A DNA stretch of 64,000 bases from Isoetes taiwanensis (lineage: Eukaryota; Streptophyta; Lycopodiopsida; Isoetales; Isoetaceae), in the NCBI GenBank assembly GCA_021234155.1, contig JAJEKV010000030.1, positions 14,872,003 through 14,936,002 of the forward strand. The letters run 5' to 3'. This document shows, piece after piece, positions 47,569 through 58,296 of the stretch. Under the pieces are notes generated by a model that was not told the DNA's origin, did no database searches, and saw nothing but the letters and a program-made list of their open reading frames with translations. Position numbers and translations under genes: made by a program. The first letter of the stretch is position 1. Each line of letters opens with the position of its first letter.

Positions 47569-49622
47569 AAAATATCAGAATGTAATTGTAGAGGAATACC
47601 AAACCGTGCACAAATATACTCATGTAAGAACTTTGCTGTTGTAATGGCATTAGCCTGTCTTAAAGGAATTGCCTCTGCCCATTTGGTAAAATAATCTGTA
47701 GCTACAATAATGTGCTGATGTTGCCCTGCAGAAGGGGGGTTAATAGGGCCAATATAATCTAATCTCCATATTTGAAAAGGTCCTGGAGAAATTATGGGGT
47801 TTAGTGCAGCTGGGAGAAGGATTCTCTTGCCAAATATCTGGCACTTGTGGCAAGATTTTATAGCAGTATAACAATCTTTAAATATTGTAGGCCAATAATA
47901 ACCTGACCTGAGAATTTTCTTGGCAGTAGTATCTCCAGCAAAATGGCCTCCACATACTCCTTCATGCATTTCTCTAATAATCAAAGCAGATTCCTCTTCA
48001 TTGACACACCTCAGTAATAGTCCATCCCTGTTGACTTTACACAAAACATCATTAATCATTTTGAATTGCCTGCACTTTTCTTTAAATCTCCTTTGCTGGC
48101 TCGAGGTCAGTCCTGAAGGCATTTCCTTGAATTGTAAGAAATTCTTTATAGGTAGCTGCCAATCTTGTTGATTCTGCTCTTCATCATCTACCTGTAAATA
48201 GGCTAAGGCATCCACAAAGTCAACAACTTCTACTACATCCTCATGATCAAAGAAAATGTAAGGTAAATAAAGACTGGGACTCTTCACCTGATGTAACTCT
48301 TTTATGGAAATATCAAAGGTTTGTAGCTTGCAAGCCCACCTTTGAATTTTTGGTTTAGAGGTAGCTTTACCAAATAACAAACCTGTTGGATTTTGCTTCA
48401 TATAAACCTGAACTGGACTTTTCAATAGTAAATGACCTTGTCTGTCAATGAGGAACATGAGAGCAGCAACACTCTTCTCCATTCTGATATATTTCTCTTC
48501 AGTTGAACTCCATTGTTTGCTAGCAAAAGCTATAGTGTGCTTGTCCTGCAGAATAGCTAGTCCTATGACCTTTTTAGTAATAGTAATGTAGACTTCAAAT
48601 GGCTTGTCCAAATCAGGTTTTTTAAGAAGAGTTGCTTCACAAATGGACTTTATAAGCAACTCAAAAGACTCTTGGCAATCTAATGACCATGTGACAGGAA
48701 CATACTTGCTCTCAGATTTGGAAATCCTGCCTATTCTTGTTAGCTTAGAAATAGGACTTATAATGTGAGCAAAATTAGGAATATACATCCTAAGAAAACT
48801 AGTCATGCCAATAAAACTTTTGACCTGCTTCAAGTTTTTGGGGGGCACCAGTTTTTTGAGGGCTTCAACTTTTTCTTGTGCCACTTGTATGCCATTGTTG
48901 GATACCTCATGTCCCAAAAGTTGGCCTTTGGATGCAAAGAAAATACATTTCTTTGGGTTAAGGTTGACTCCAGATTCCCTGCACAAAGAACATATTTTTG
49001 CCAGCAATTCCAAATGATTAGTAGGGTGAGATCCTAAACAAAGGTCATCCAAATAAACTCTGAATTCTTGAGGAGACATGGGCCTAAAAATAACATCCAT
49101 AGCCCTCTGGAAAGTAGCAGGTGCATTCATTAGTCCAAAAGGCATTCTTTTCATTGCATAAGTTCCCCAAGGGGTAATAAAAGAGGTCTTAGGTTGGTCT
49201 TCTTCCTTAATGCCAATTTGATTAAACCCTGAAAATCCATCTAGAAATGAGTATACCTCTCTCCCTGCTACAGCATATAAGATTTCTTCTAGAAAAGGCA
49301 AGGGGTAGCAGTCCTTGATGGTGGCTTTGTTGAGGTCTCGATAATCAATACAGATCCTTAAGGCACCACTTTTTTTTTCTACAGGTACAATGCAAGACAC
49401 CCATTCTGGATTAATAATTTCAATAATAACACCTGCATCTAGCATTTTATCCAACTCATCTTTAATCAGTCCCATCAATGAAGCATTAATTCTTCTCAGT
49501 TTTTGAAAAACAGGTTTACACCCTTCCTTAATCTTGATTTCAAATTGGCATACCTCTGCTTTAATTCCAGTAAGCTCAGAATAATCCCAAGCAAACACAT
49601 CCTTCCTTTCTTCAAAGAACAT
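47565..49622 (-). pseudogene. pol: reverse transcriptase, degenerate RNase H, integrase N-terminal half, copy B
   Basis: A 685-codon open minus frame. RT occupies about residues 30-260, with SFLDGFSGFNQ (D128) and the YLDD motif (190-193), so all polymerase aspartates are present. The RT-linked RNase H (about 320-450) has YITIT at 345-349 where TDAS is usual, keeps E382, and has YMKQN where HTDH is usual, so it has lost two catalytic aspartates. Integrase starts near 540 with an HHCC zinc finger (H553, H560, C591, C594), then LDYIG (D622) and HSD (D683), where the frame ends. It copies the element RNA and integrates the DNA. It probably starts as part of a longer polyprotein; the Met at 49622 is internal to family alignments. 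Confidence 0.92.
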
Positions 49623-49651
49623 TTGTATATTCTCCCTATTTTGGTATTCAA

Positions 49652-50509
49652 TTAGATCTCCAACAAACAGGGTTCTAGTTTTACCATGTTTGTAATGGTA
49701 ATCTCTTCAGTATCCTTTTCTTCTGATGCATTAATGGTTAGAATAGGACAAAGAGCTTTTACCGCACTAGCATCAAGGTCTTCCTCTGGAATAGCTCCTT
49801 CAGTTAGGTGTGCCATGAGAGTTTCCCTGCATAAGGTATCAGCTTCCACATTTTCTTCCCTTGGTATGTGAGTAATCTCCCATGAAGCAAAACTCGAAAG
49901 CACTCCCATTACTTGGTTTTTTAAGAGCTCCATGTCTGCATTTTTTGTTTGGTAATCTCCTGAAACTTGTCTACAAATTAATTGTGAGTCACCAAAAATG
50001 TGAATGTTGGCAATATCCATAGCTTTGGCTTCCTGAAGTCCTGCAATCAAAGCCTTATACTCTGCTACATTAGAGGTGATTTGGGGGAAGATCCTCCCTA
50101 CTTTAGCTAAAAGTTTATGAGAGGAATCTTTCAGGATAGCAGCAGATGATGCAATATTTAGTTTTTTTGAAATACCTCCATCAAACCATAAGAATCCTAA
50201 TGGCCCTTGTTTGCTGGGAAGTGCACATTCCATGATGAGAGGAACTGTTTCATGTTTCCTTGGCCTTGCATTTTGTATTCTGTAAAATCCCAAAGGTTCT
50301 TCAATTAGCATTTCCTTAATAAAATTTACCTCCTCATTGGAACCATAGGAGCCATCTTGATTATAGATTGTAGCAGTCTGAGAGCCATTGGAGATGGTAC
50401 ATCTCCCTTGAGACCAAATTGGTCTAGCATCCACAGTAGCTAACCACCTCCTTCCTAAAAGTAAATCATAGATATCAGACTCATCCCCTATGTCTTCAAA
50501 AGCCACCAC
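49652..50509 (-). pseudogene. protease C-terminal end plus extra RNase H (aRNH-like), upstream of RT, copy B
   Basis: A 285-codon minus frame. Residues 10-40 (SDIYDLLLGRRWLATVDA) are the C-terminal end of the aspartic protease. Residues about 105-230 form a complete RNase H1-like domain: FDGG (D110), ITSNVAEYKALIAGL (E150), FGDSQLICRQV (D174) and HIPREENVEADTL (D224). All four catalytic residues are in place and the TSNVAEY and HIPREEN signatures match the RVT_3/aRNH type known from plant Tat elements and cellular plant RNase H proteins. In the Tat elements I know, this domain lies after the RT-linked RNase H; here it lies before RT. It probably removes template RNA during reverse transcription. 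The polyprotein frame is broken on both sides. Confidence 0.88.
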
Positions 50510-51141
50510 AATAAAGTTGGCAGCTACAATTATGCCCTACTTTAGTTACCACACCAATGGGAGTGATCTTAGCATTATAAAAGGATCTCAATAGTATAGA
50601 AGCTTTCTTGTCCACCTCGAAACCACATTTCTTCATAACATGATATGGCATAATATTTAGGGGGGATCCCCCCATCAAGTAACACATTTGAGAAGGTATA
50701 ACCTCCTAAAGTAGCTGAACATATGAATGCACCAGGGTCTTCTTCATTCTGTGCTAGAACAAGGTTAGTGGCATCAGTAAAATTCACACAAGCATTTAAT
50801 ACCTCACCATTGGTTTGTTGAAGTACCCTTTTTCTGTAGCTAGGTGCAATCTTTAATAAGGTAAAAAGATCCACACTCACCTTGGAATTTTTAAGCAAAA
50901 CATCAACCTCATCAAAGTCTTGATCTTTCTTACCATATTTTTCTTTGAGGGGTGGAGCTATAGTTTGAGCAGGTGATTCCACTACAGGTGGTGAAGGCCT
51001 GGCAGTAGAATGCCTACTTGGTTCAGCATGTACTTGAGCTTCATTCATGCTTCTAGTTTGCACCACCATAACTTCTTCAGATTTAGGAACTTCTGTAGCT
51101 TGAATAAATCTTATAGAGGTGCTTGGTTCAGCAAATCTCAC
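50496..51141 (-). pseudogene. aspartic protease region, copy B (frameshifted)
   Basis: Two overlapping minus frames cover the protease. 50575-51141 starts in a linker rich in Ser/Pro/Thr, then LLKNSKVSVDLFTLLKIAPSYRK and CSATLGGYTFSNVLLDGG. The frame shifts in a G6/C6 palindromic run (near 50661-50673) and continues as SPLNIMPYHVMKKCGFEV in 50496-50687. The active site reads D-G-G rather than D-S/T-G. Plant Ty3 elements often have LIDxGSSxN here, so this is the right place. Copy A has a shorter G-run at this point, so the homopolymer length is suspect. Confidence 0.8.
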
Positions 51142-51191
51142 GGGGAGGTTTAGACTCTGGTCTCTTCTCTTTTTCTGCTAGCAAAGTATTC

Positions 51192-51383
51192 TTAACAAAG
51201 ACACCTAGCATCAAGATGGCCAACCTCTTTACAAAAGAACAAACAGGGACATTCCTTTCCAAAGTGGCCTTTTCTATTACATTTGGGGCACACTTGCCAA
51301 TAGCAAATTCGATGGGTGAGAATTCCTATTGCAATGAATACATTCAGGTAAGTTTTACTGTTTTCTTGCAGCCTTGAGTTCAA
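51192..51383 (-). pseudogene. gag zinc knuckle segment, copy B
   Basis: A 63-codon minus frame with CPKCNRKGHFGKEC, a CX2CX4HX4C nucleic-acid-binding knuckle, and a second Cys-rich segment (FCKEVGHLDARC) that resembles a degenerate knuckle. It should continue from gag (51442-52254) but is separated by frame breaks. It normally binds the element RNA during particle assembly. Confidence 0.85.
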
Positions 51384-51441
51384 CCAATTGTTTGGTTATT
51401 TTCGCTAGAGCTTCGGTAACTTTTGATAAATCGACTTCACC

Positions 51442-52254
51442 TCACGCAACCCGAGAACTTGCTTCCTCATCTTTAGATTTCTTCTTTTCTTTCTGTATGG
51501 CATAAATTGGAATAGAAGGGTGGTGATCATAATGTGCATCAGTAGCATCAGGATAAAACGGGTCATGATTGTGGTGAGGAACATAATGCTTGTCAGGCAA
51601 GGTAGAGATCATCTGAGTTAAATCAGTGGTTTTGGTAAAGACTTTGTGTATGGAATCAAACCGTTCAGCAGCTTGAATCTTGAGCAACTTCCTTTGGATA
51701 TCTGGTCTTCTTTCCAAACCATTAATAAAAGCAGTGACTAAAAACAGAGTTGGGATGGTGACTTGTGCTCTTTGACACCTGCTCATAAATGTACTAAACC
51801 TCTCCTTGTACTGGTTCACACTCTCTCCTGCATGTATAGAGAAACCTTGCAATTCATTAACTAAATCCTTTGGAGCAGCTAACTTACCAAATCTATCCAG
51901 AAGCTTCTTGACAAGTTCATCCCATGAAGTGGTGCCCATTAACTTTTCATAAGTTAACCAAGCACCAGCCTCACTTTCTTCTTTGAAACATTTTTCAAAC
52001 TCTGAGAGCTTGCAGCCCTTCTTGAAGCCATAGTCTCTGTAATAATCCTCAAATATTCTCAAGAAGTTGTTAGCACTCATACTGGAATCAAAAGTAGGCA
52101 AAGGAACAGGGACATTCAATTCAAATTGATATGGCATATTCTGAAGCAGGCTACTTGAGAAACTTGAATGCAATGGCCTTTCTCTGCAATGATCTGATGC
52201 ATTAATATCTTCTATTGGTTCTTGGTCTGCTGGAAATTTTTGTTTTGGAGCCAT
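51442..52254 (-). pseudogene. gag structural protein N-terminal part, copy B
   Basis: A minus frame from the Met at 52254 (MAPKQKFPADQEP), 270 codons. The open frame extends 54 nt further upstream across the PBS into the LTR, but this Met, 20 nt after the PBS, is the likely start. The central part (AGAWLTYEKLMGTTSWDELVKKLLDRFG, then FSIHAGESVNQYKERFSTFMSRC and FINGLERRPDIQRKL) is the retrotransposon gag domain (Retrotrans_gag), which builds the particle. It ends at a TGA created by a one-base shift near 51442-51450; copy A stays open at this point. Confidence 0.88.
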
Positions 52255-52272
52255 GAGTTCTGAGATCCAGGA

Positions 52273-52292
52273 AGATCTCGGTAGGACCTCCA
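52273..52292 (-). promoter_or_regulatory. primer binding site, tRNA-Gln type
   Basis: Three bases inside the 5' LTR. The plus strand reads ATCTCGGTAGGACCTCCA (52275-52292), which looks like a tRNA 3' end with CCA. From memory, eukaryotic tRNA-Gln ends in ATCTCGGTGGAACCT or close variants, plus CCA. So the element probably primes minus-strand DNA synthesis with tRNA-Gln. Copy A has a damaged version at about 6233-6252. Confidence 0.7.
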
Positions 52293-52295
52293 AGA

Positions 52296-54229
52296 TGGTG
52301 ACCCTCAACCTGGCTTAGAGAATCAAACACAAGAAGCCAACTTGAGTTTTCACTCAAGTTGGGGCTAGAACCTCCAGATCACTTAAGGTGATCACTCTAC
52401 ACAGGAATTTTCCAAAGAAAAAGCTCAGTTACAGAGTTTTCATACCTTTCCCAATTCTGGAATTTGGACCCTTTACTCAAATCGATGCAGATCTCATATA
52501 CAGACTGATTTCCAAGATCAGATGACTGTGACTTGTTCAAAAAAGTTGTAGGCAAGCAAGGGTAAAGATCTTGACCAAGTCTGAGTTTTAATTGGTAAGA
52601 TATTCGATCTCAAAGTTGGGTCAATTTTTGGTCAATACCAGTCAAAACTAAAAACAGAGCTCAGAGTTTTGTAACTTGAGTTGTAGGTTGAAATTTGAGG
52701 AAATTCCAAAACTAAGATGCTATATAGACTTCAAAGGTAAGGTGCATGCTGTCAAATCATGATTTGAATCACTAAAACTATTTTTTTGGCACTGTTTTGT
52801 GGATATCAGTCTAAATTTGTATCAGACAGAATGCAAAAAATGGTAACTTGAGTTTGGAATAGAATTTTTTCGAAATTTTTGTGCACACAGGCGCAAATGA
52901 GATGGGAGATGAAGTGCAAATGGTCATATGCAAGAAAAAATAAGGGAATTCTTTACTGTAAAAATGTTTGTGATGCAAAAATACTAAAGGATCATGATAG
53001 TCGACTTTTTGAATACTTGGCAATCAATTTTCATTGATATGAAGGTAATACAAGGTGAATAGGAATCTTAGGAACATAGATCAATCATCAAAATAGCTTA
53101 AGAGGTCAATAATAGTATCAATTCAATAATATCAGTCCAATCTTCTCAGATTAAATTGTGGAACACTCAGAGACTTCAAGAACGTCTTCAGATCATGCTC
53201 AGCATGTATCAATGTCGAGGTTTGATGCGTCTGGGCCTTCAAAAAACTTCTGTAATTGTTTTCCCGGTATATAGATATGGATTTGATGATTCCGACATCT
53301 TAGGGCTTAATTTTAGGCTTAATGAAATGCTTATGAGCGGGAATCCAAGAATAGGTAGTTGTTATGGTTTAGGAATCCAATTCCGGCGTGATTCGAGCAA
53401 GTTTACAGATTTAGGGTTGCCCAACCGTATTTTTCCTAAAATTTCGCGATACGGTGGCCGTAGTTTTGGGAGTATATACTTGGAATATGCTGTATTTCGA
53501 AGTTTTGAAAAGCTAGACTATGGTTTAAAAGGTGCCTCATAAAATGGTTAAGGAGTTTGGATCATTTGAGGCAATGGAAACCCTAGTTTTTTGGGGATAT
53601 GCTAGGTCTAGATGCCATGTTTGGAATATTCCATGGGGTAGATGGGTAACATGGGTATTTGAAGCATAATAGTGGAAAGGGGTATAAGAAATTTCAAAAA
53701 TTTGACTAGGGGTATTTGCAAAGGTGTAACATGGGGGATAAGAATGAGAGAAAGGATATGAAATAGGAAGTTCATCTTTGAAAGGGGCAAAAGGCACTAG
53801 GAAAAAAAGGAATTAGGCAACCATGGAGTGATTGGCAAAATGGGTGAGCAAGGGGGAGTATGGGTATGGGGAAAATATGACTAGGAAAATGTCAAAATGG
53901 AGGTAAAGATATGGATAAAAATGGCTAGGAAATGAAATCAAATACCATGGGGTCTTCCAAAGTTTGTCTTCCAATCTTCAAAAAGCATCTTCCAATCTTC
54001 TAAACCCAGAATCTCATAAAGCATCCTTTGACTACCTTTGACCTCAAATAGTGTACCTTTCATGGGAGTTGACCTTGAATATTGGTGTAGATCCTTGAAG
54101 ATTGATGTTGTTTGACCTTCACATCAATGTTGACTACCAAGCTCTTTTTGATTTGTTTTTCTTCAAAATGACTTGACCTAACTTGAATACATGAACCAAC
54201 AATTAGTATGTTGCCCTTTGGGGGCAACA
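52296..54229 (-). repeat. 5' LTR (element sense) of Ty3 copy B
   Basis: 1934 bp, TGGTGACCC to GGGGCAACA. The first bases differ from the other LTR by one substitution (TGGTG for TGTTG). It should hold promoter and polyadenylation signals of the element, but none could be fixed from sequence. Confidence 0.95.
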
Positions 54230-54234
54230 CTCCT
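54230..54234. repeat. target site duplication CTCCT, right
   Basis: Matches 44081-44085. Confidence 0.9.
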
Positions 54235-54443
54235 CCGACACATTTTTCCACGTAAAGTTTATGGGGGAGGAAATTTTATGCCACATGGCACTGTTATTGA
54301 CCACAAATTCAAGAAAAAAGTTGCCCATCCCTTTTAACATTGCACACAAAGATATTATAGGTTTTTTAAACATTTCACACAAAGACACTATAGGTTTTAA
54401 TCTAGGCCTGTAATACGTGGAAACTTCCTCCCCGCTAACTCCC

Positions 54444-54783
54444 ACAAAAAATTACCCCTCGAAATTTATTCGGCGGCACCACCAGACTCGGCAGCACACT
54501 GGCGGCTCCATAGTTCTCCACCGCCTCGCCACCTAAGGCATGGCTATCATTTGCGACCAGTGGCCTGACAACCCCTGGCTGGGATATTCATAGTCCTTTC
54601 AGCAGATATTACTTCTTTTTTGCTATTTCTTTGGTATATTGTCATGGGGCTTCGTCCCCATGCCGTCTTTTGTTTGGGCTTAGGCCTTTTGTTTTGTTGG
54701 GGGCTCATGCCCTCCTTCCTTGTTCTGGTCCCATAACCCGATTGGGTTCTCGTGGACGATAAAAAAAATCTTATCTTATCTTA
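54444..54783 (+). mobile_element. SINE-like element with LINE-type 3' end, copy B
   Basis: Better preserved copy of 8399-8727. It ends with hairpin AACCC-GATT-GGGTT (54735-54748), CTCGTGGACGATAAAA and CTTAT repeats. The GGGGCTTCGTCCCC phrase near 54645 forms another small hairpin. Confidence 0.6.
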
Positions 54784-56099
54784 AACCCAGGTCCTTGCAA
54801 GTTATACTAATCCAACCGTCCCTGGCCATTGGATTCAAAGGTGGTTATATTCAGAACTTCCCAAATATTCTTTTTTATGGAATATCCTAAGAATTATTGA
54901 CAATAATCCTTCGAATATTCTTTTGTAGAGAAGTTTCCAATGTAGCCTGTTTTCTCTGTTGCTCTGTTCCGAGAAAAATCTTCCGCTCTGCCATGCCTTT
55001 GTTAATAAGCATCAAATTGGTGATAATAAAGCTTGGATTTAGAGATGAAACATGAAGACCCATCTCAGGTACAATGTTTTGTGCCAATAATTATGGTTTG
55101 TGCAGGAAAAATACTTTAACTTTTGTATCCTGGAGCTTGGAAGAAACAGGAATAGGATATAACCAGTAGCAAATTGCAGTGCTAAAGATTTTTTAACTTG
55201 TGGGCATTGAAAATTTGGGATGGGTAGAAATTTGGCCGCATCCAGATGTGCCTTTGGATTGGAATGTTGTTTTTCTTGGCCATACCTTTGCTCTGCTCTG
55301 CCGTACCTTGGCTACAAAGCATCAAATCCGGCGCTGCTTTGGCATACCTTTTTGAATAGCTTTGCTTAGCAGTGAATAGCATAAAATACGTGGCTCCTGC
55401 CTTGTTCTTGTTTCAAAACATGAAACTATGAAGGCAAAAACAAGGTTCATGCCCTTTTGAAAGATGCTTCGGAATAGAACCTCAGAATCAGAAATCTGTG
55501 TAGCGATGGCATGGCTTGAGCTTGTATCCAACGGATTTTCTCTTTTATTGTTCAATGACTCTGCAGTACAGAAAACCTTGCAGCCCAAAAAATCCTGAAG
55601 CTAGAAACATGCTATTGTGAATCAGGAAAACCGCCTTAGATATCAGATAGCATCAAATCAGGTAGCATAACTTGCTCGGACCTGGGTTTAAGGGAGGCTA
55701 ACCCTCCCCTCTCGGGGATTTTTATCTGGAGGGGTTTTTGAAGGGGGTTTAGAGGGTCTTTTGGTATAATATTCTTATGAATATTCTTTACGTGGAAAGG
55801 AAGGAGGGGGGGGGGGTACCATGAGTAAAAGATCCTTTTGTGCATAATCAAGTGAGGACCCTTTGCAAAGACATTCTCTGTCAATATACATTGGATGATA
55901 TCCAAGAAGGTTAGTACTTTTGCAAACAGGGACATGAGATGTTTGTTATGGAATATATATCATTTTTTATTTTCTACCCATGAAATCCTTCATATACATG
56001 TGGGATGCTTGTAGACCCTTACTTTGTAAGTTTTCCCTGGCCTATGGACCTTGTATTTTCAAAATCTATATGGTGGATATTGACCTTGGTAGTTTGTAT
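54784..56099. other. intergenic flank, no gene seen
   Basis: Same content as 8728-10011, including the G-run near 55807-55816. No coding similarity. Confidence 0.5.
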
Positions 56100-56708
56100 A
56101 ACACAAACCATTAACATCCAACATATAAAAATTAAATCCTCCAACACATAACAACCAACACATAACAACCATTGACATTAACAATCAACACATAACTACC
56201 ATTGACATTAATTAACACAACCATTGGGTCCAACACATTTAAATTAAAATCCCCCTTAAACCCCTTTTGGTTTGGGTGCATATTCACACGGGGGTGACTC
56301 CGGGCAACGAGAGCTATTGGATAGGCATATTCACCCCTTATTCCTTAATCTACACAGTACGTAAAGTTCCTCGTTTGTGGGGTATGCAAGTACAAAATTT
56401 GCTATACTGTATAACAAGATTCGCAAAATACTATAAGATTTCAAGCGGAATACTATATGGTGTTGATTTTGTACGTGCAAAATACAATTATGAGGGCTCT
56501 CGCTGCCCTACGTCACCCCCCGTGTGAATATGCACACAAACCAAAGGGGGTTTAAGGGGGATTTTAATTTAAATGTGTTGGACCCAATGATTGTATTAAT
56601 TAATGTCAATGGTAGTTATGTGTTGGTTGTTAATGTCAATGGTTGTTATGTGTTGGTTGTTATGTGTTGGGGGATTTAATTTTTATATGGATGTTAATGG
56701 TTTGTGTT
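56100..56708. mobile_element. foldback element, copy B (609 bp)
   Basis: Long inverted arms at 56100-56313 and 56494-56708 around a 180-bp centre. Outer ends AACACAAACCATTAACATCC and its reverse complement; inner ends GTGACTCCGGGCAACGAGAG and CTCTCGCTGCCCTACGTCAC. The arms contain tandem CAACACATAACAACCATTGACATT phrases. No transposase and no clear target duplication. Possibly a MULE-derived foldback. Confidence 0.8.
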
Positions 56709-57386
56709 GCAAAAAATTTTTTGGTTAGGGGCCTTAGGGACGCCCCCCCCCGGTGTGACAAAAATTTTAGAATTCAAACCAGAAAAAAACTAGAATTCAT
56801 TTGAGGCTTTCATCACCTGTAGCTTTTGAATTTCATCACAATAAAACAGATAGAACCTAAGTAAAAGTTACCATAAAGATAGAGCGGATTGATCCCATTA
56901 TTCTGAAAGTCATAAAGTTTGCAACACCCATACACAAACATTTTTCAACTGGAATTTAACAGCAGCCTTTGGCCTCCATGGATTCTTGTGATGAGAAATC
57001 AAAGTGGGAAACTTTTCTGCTTGTTAGCACAAGGATCTAGAAGCCTTGGAATTTGCTTAATAACTGCCTCAAAATCTAAAAATGGATGGTAATTTTTTGC
57101 AAGCTTCATTCAGAATGAGCCATAAAACAATATCCAATAGCGCAATCCTGTATTAATCAGGTGGTAGGATGTGAAAGCCTACCAAACCCGGCCGAAAATT
57201 GCTGTTTTAGCATAGATAACTTAACCAAACATATCCATATCATACACTATCAAAAAGATCTCGGAGAGAGCTTTCCAATGCAATAAACCTCATCTCAAAC
57301 ATAGCTCTGGATCAAAAGTTATGATAAGAAATGTCTTGCTGGCGGGAAAACTGCACTACATGCGCCTTTCAAGTCCTTCATGTGCC

Positions 57387-57501
57387 CATTATGCACCACA
57401 CACACAAAAAGAGGGCTTTTGTTGTGAGCCATTGGTTGTTGACCATTATGCACCACACGCACAAAAAAAAGGGCTTTTGTTGTGAGCCATTGGTTGTTGA
57501 C
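57387..57501. repeat. tandem repeat, two units of 57 and 58 bp, copy B
   Basis: Both units carry CATTATGCACCACAC, an A-run, GGGCTTTTGTTGTGAGCC and ATTGGTTGTTGAC. Confidence 0.85.
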
Positions 57502-57649
57502 CATTGGAAAAAAAAAAAAGGCTAAAATCAATGGCTCAGAAATGGTGCACTCTAGATGTACGCATTAGTACATCCATTTGAATACATCACGAAATCATAG
57601 GAAAACCTTAGTGAAAAGCGTACAAAAACACAAAGAAAACCCCCTGCTA

Positions 57650-58296
57650 TTATGCTACATATTGAAGTTGTAAAGCTTGGTTTACCTTGGTTTTGGCATC
57701 TAGACAAAGCTTACTTTGTCTATTCATGCAATGGGAAGAGCTACTAGCAAGAGAAAAATTTACATTAGTCACTAGCGATGAGATCCATGGGTTAGTCCCT
57801 CTAACAGAATAGTTCCCTTTCTCGAATATTTCCAACTTCTCACTGGTGATATTCATCCCTATGCCCAGGCCAATCCGTTGACGAGTATGTGTGTCTATAA
57901 TGCCAGTGGCCAGATACCAGATATGTTGCCTATATATTGAGGACAAAAGCAAGACCTCTGTGCTCTCTATCATTTGCTTTCCTTCATCTAGTAAAGCATA
58001 GAGCAATGGTAGATTATGCACGAACTTGAATAATGTCAACATTACATCTTCAACCATTAGACTTCTTGGCATCTTATTTTACTACCTGGCACTAATCTTC
58101 TCATAGCTCAATCTTTTGGAGGCACATCACATCCCTGCACAACATATGTAGTATAATCCAAAATTATATTGCATTTGGTTGAAGCATCAACCCTAACTCT
58201 AGGTCGAGTATGAGCCATCTTGTATGAGCCATCTCGTAGAAGGCGATATAAACTGGGACAATCAATAAAGCGAGTTAATACTTTAAGATAAATCAT
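57650..58296 (-). pseudogene. unrecognised coding-like region (62- and 140-codon frames)
   Basis: Two minus frames, 58108-58296 and 57650-58072. The first ends MAHTRPRVRVDASTKCNI...; the second contains FVHNLPLLYALLDEGKQMIES and a HIWYLATGIIDTHTRQRIG segment. Composition is protein-like (balanced charge, regular hydrophobic spacing), but no family is recognised. The equivalent place in copy A (11.61-11.96 kb) is partly replaced by unrelated sequence. It may be an old transposon gene or a host exon. Confidence 0.25.

Larger units (their letters stand above)
44086..54229 (-). mobile_element. Ty3/gypsy LTR retrotransposon, copy B, complete (10144 bp)
   Basis: Two direct LTRs of 1934 bp with TGTTG...CAACA ends (the right one starts TGGTG), a CTCCT target duplication, and an internal region of 6276 bp. 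Coding order on the minus strand is gag, CCHC knuckle, protease, extra RNase H, RT, RT-linked RNase H, integrase. I counted roughly 20-25 mismatches between the LTRs and no net length difference, so it inserted relatively recently. It still carries frame breaks after gag, within protease and within the integrase core, so it is not autonomous as given. The integrase-after-RT order puts it in Ty3/gypsy. The extra RNase H and 3' UTR repeats resemble the plant Tat lineage. No chromodomain is seen. Confidence 0.95.

Noticed and set aside
52255-52308. Gag start at the ATG inside the LTR (52308)
   Set aside because: It would translate across the primer binding site and LTR end; the Met at 52254 gives a normal gag start just after the PBS.
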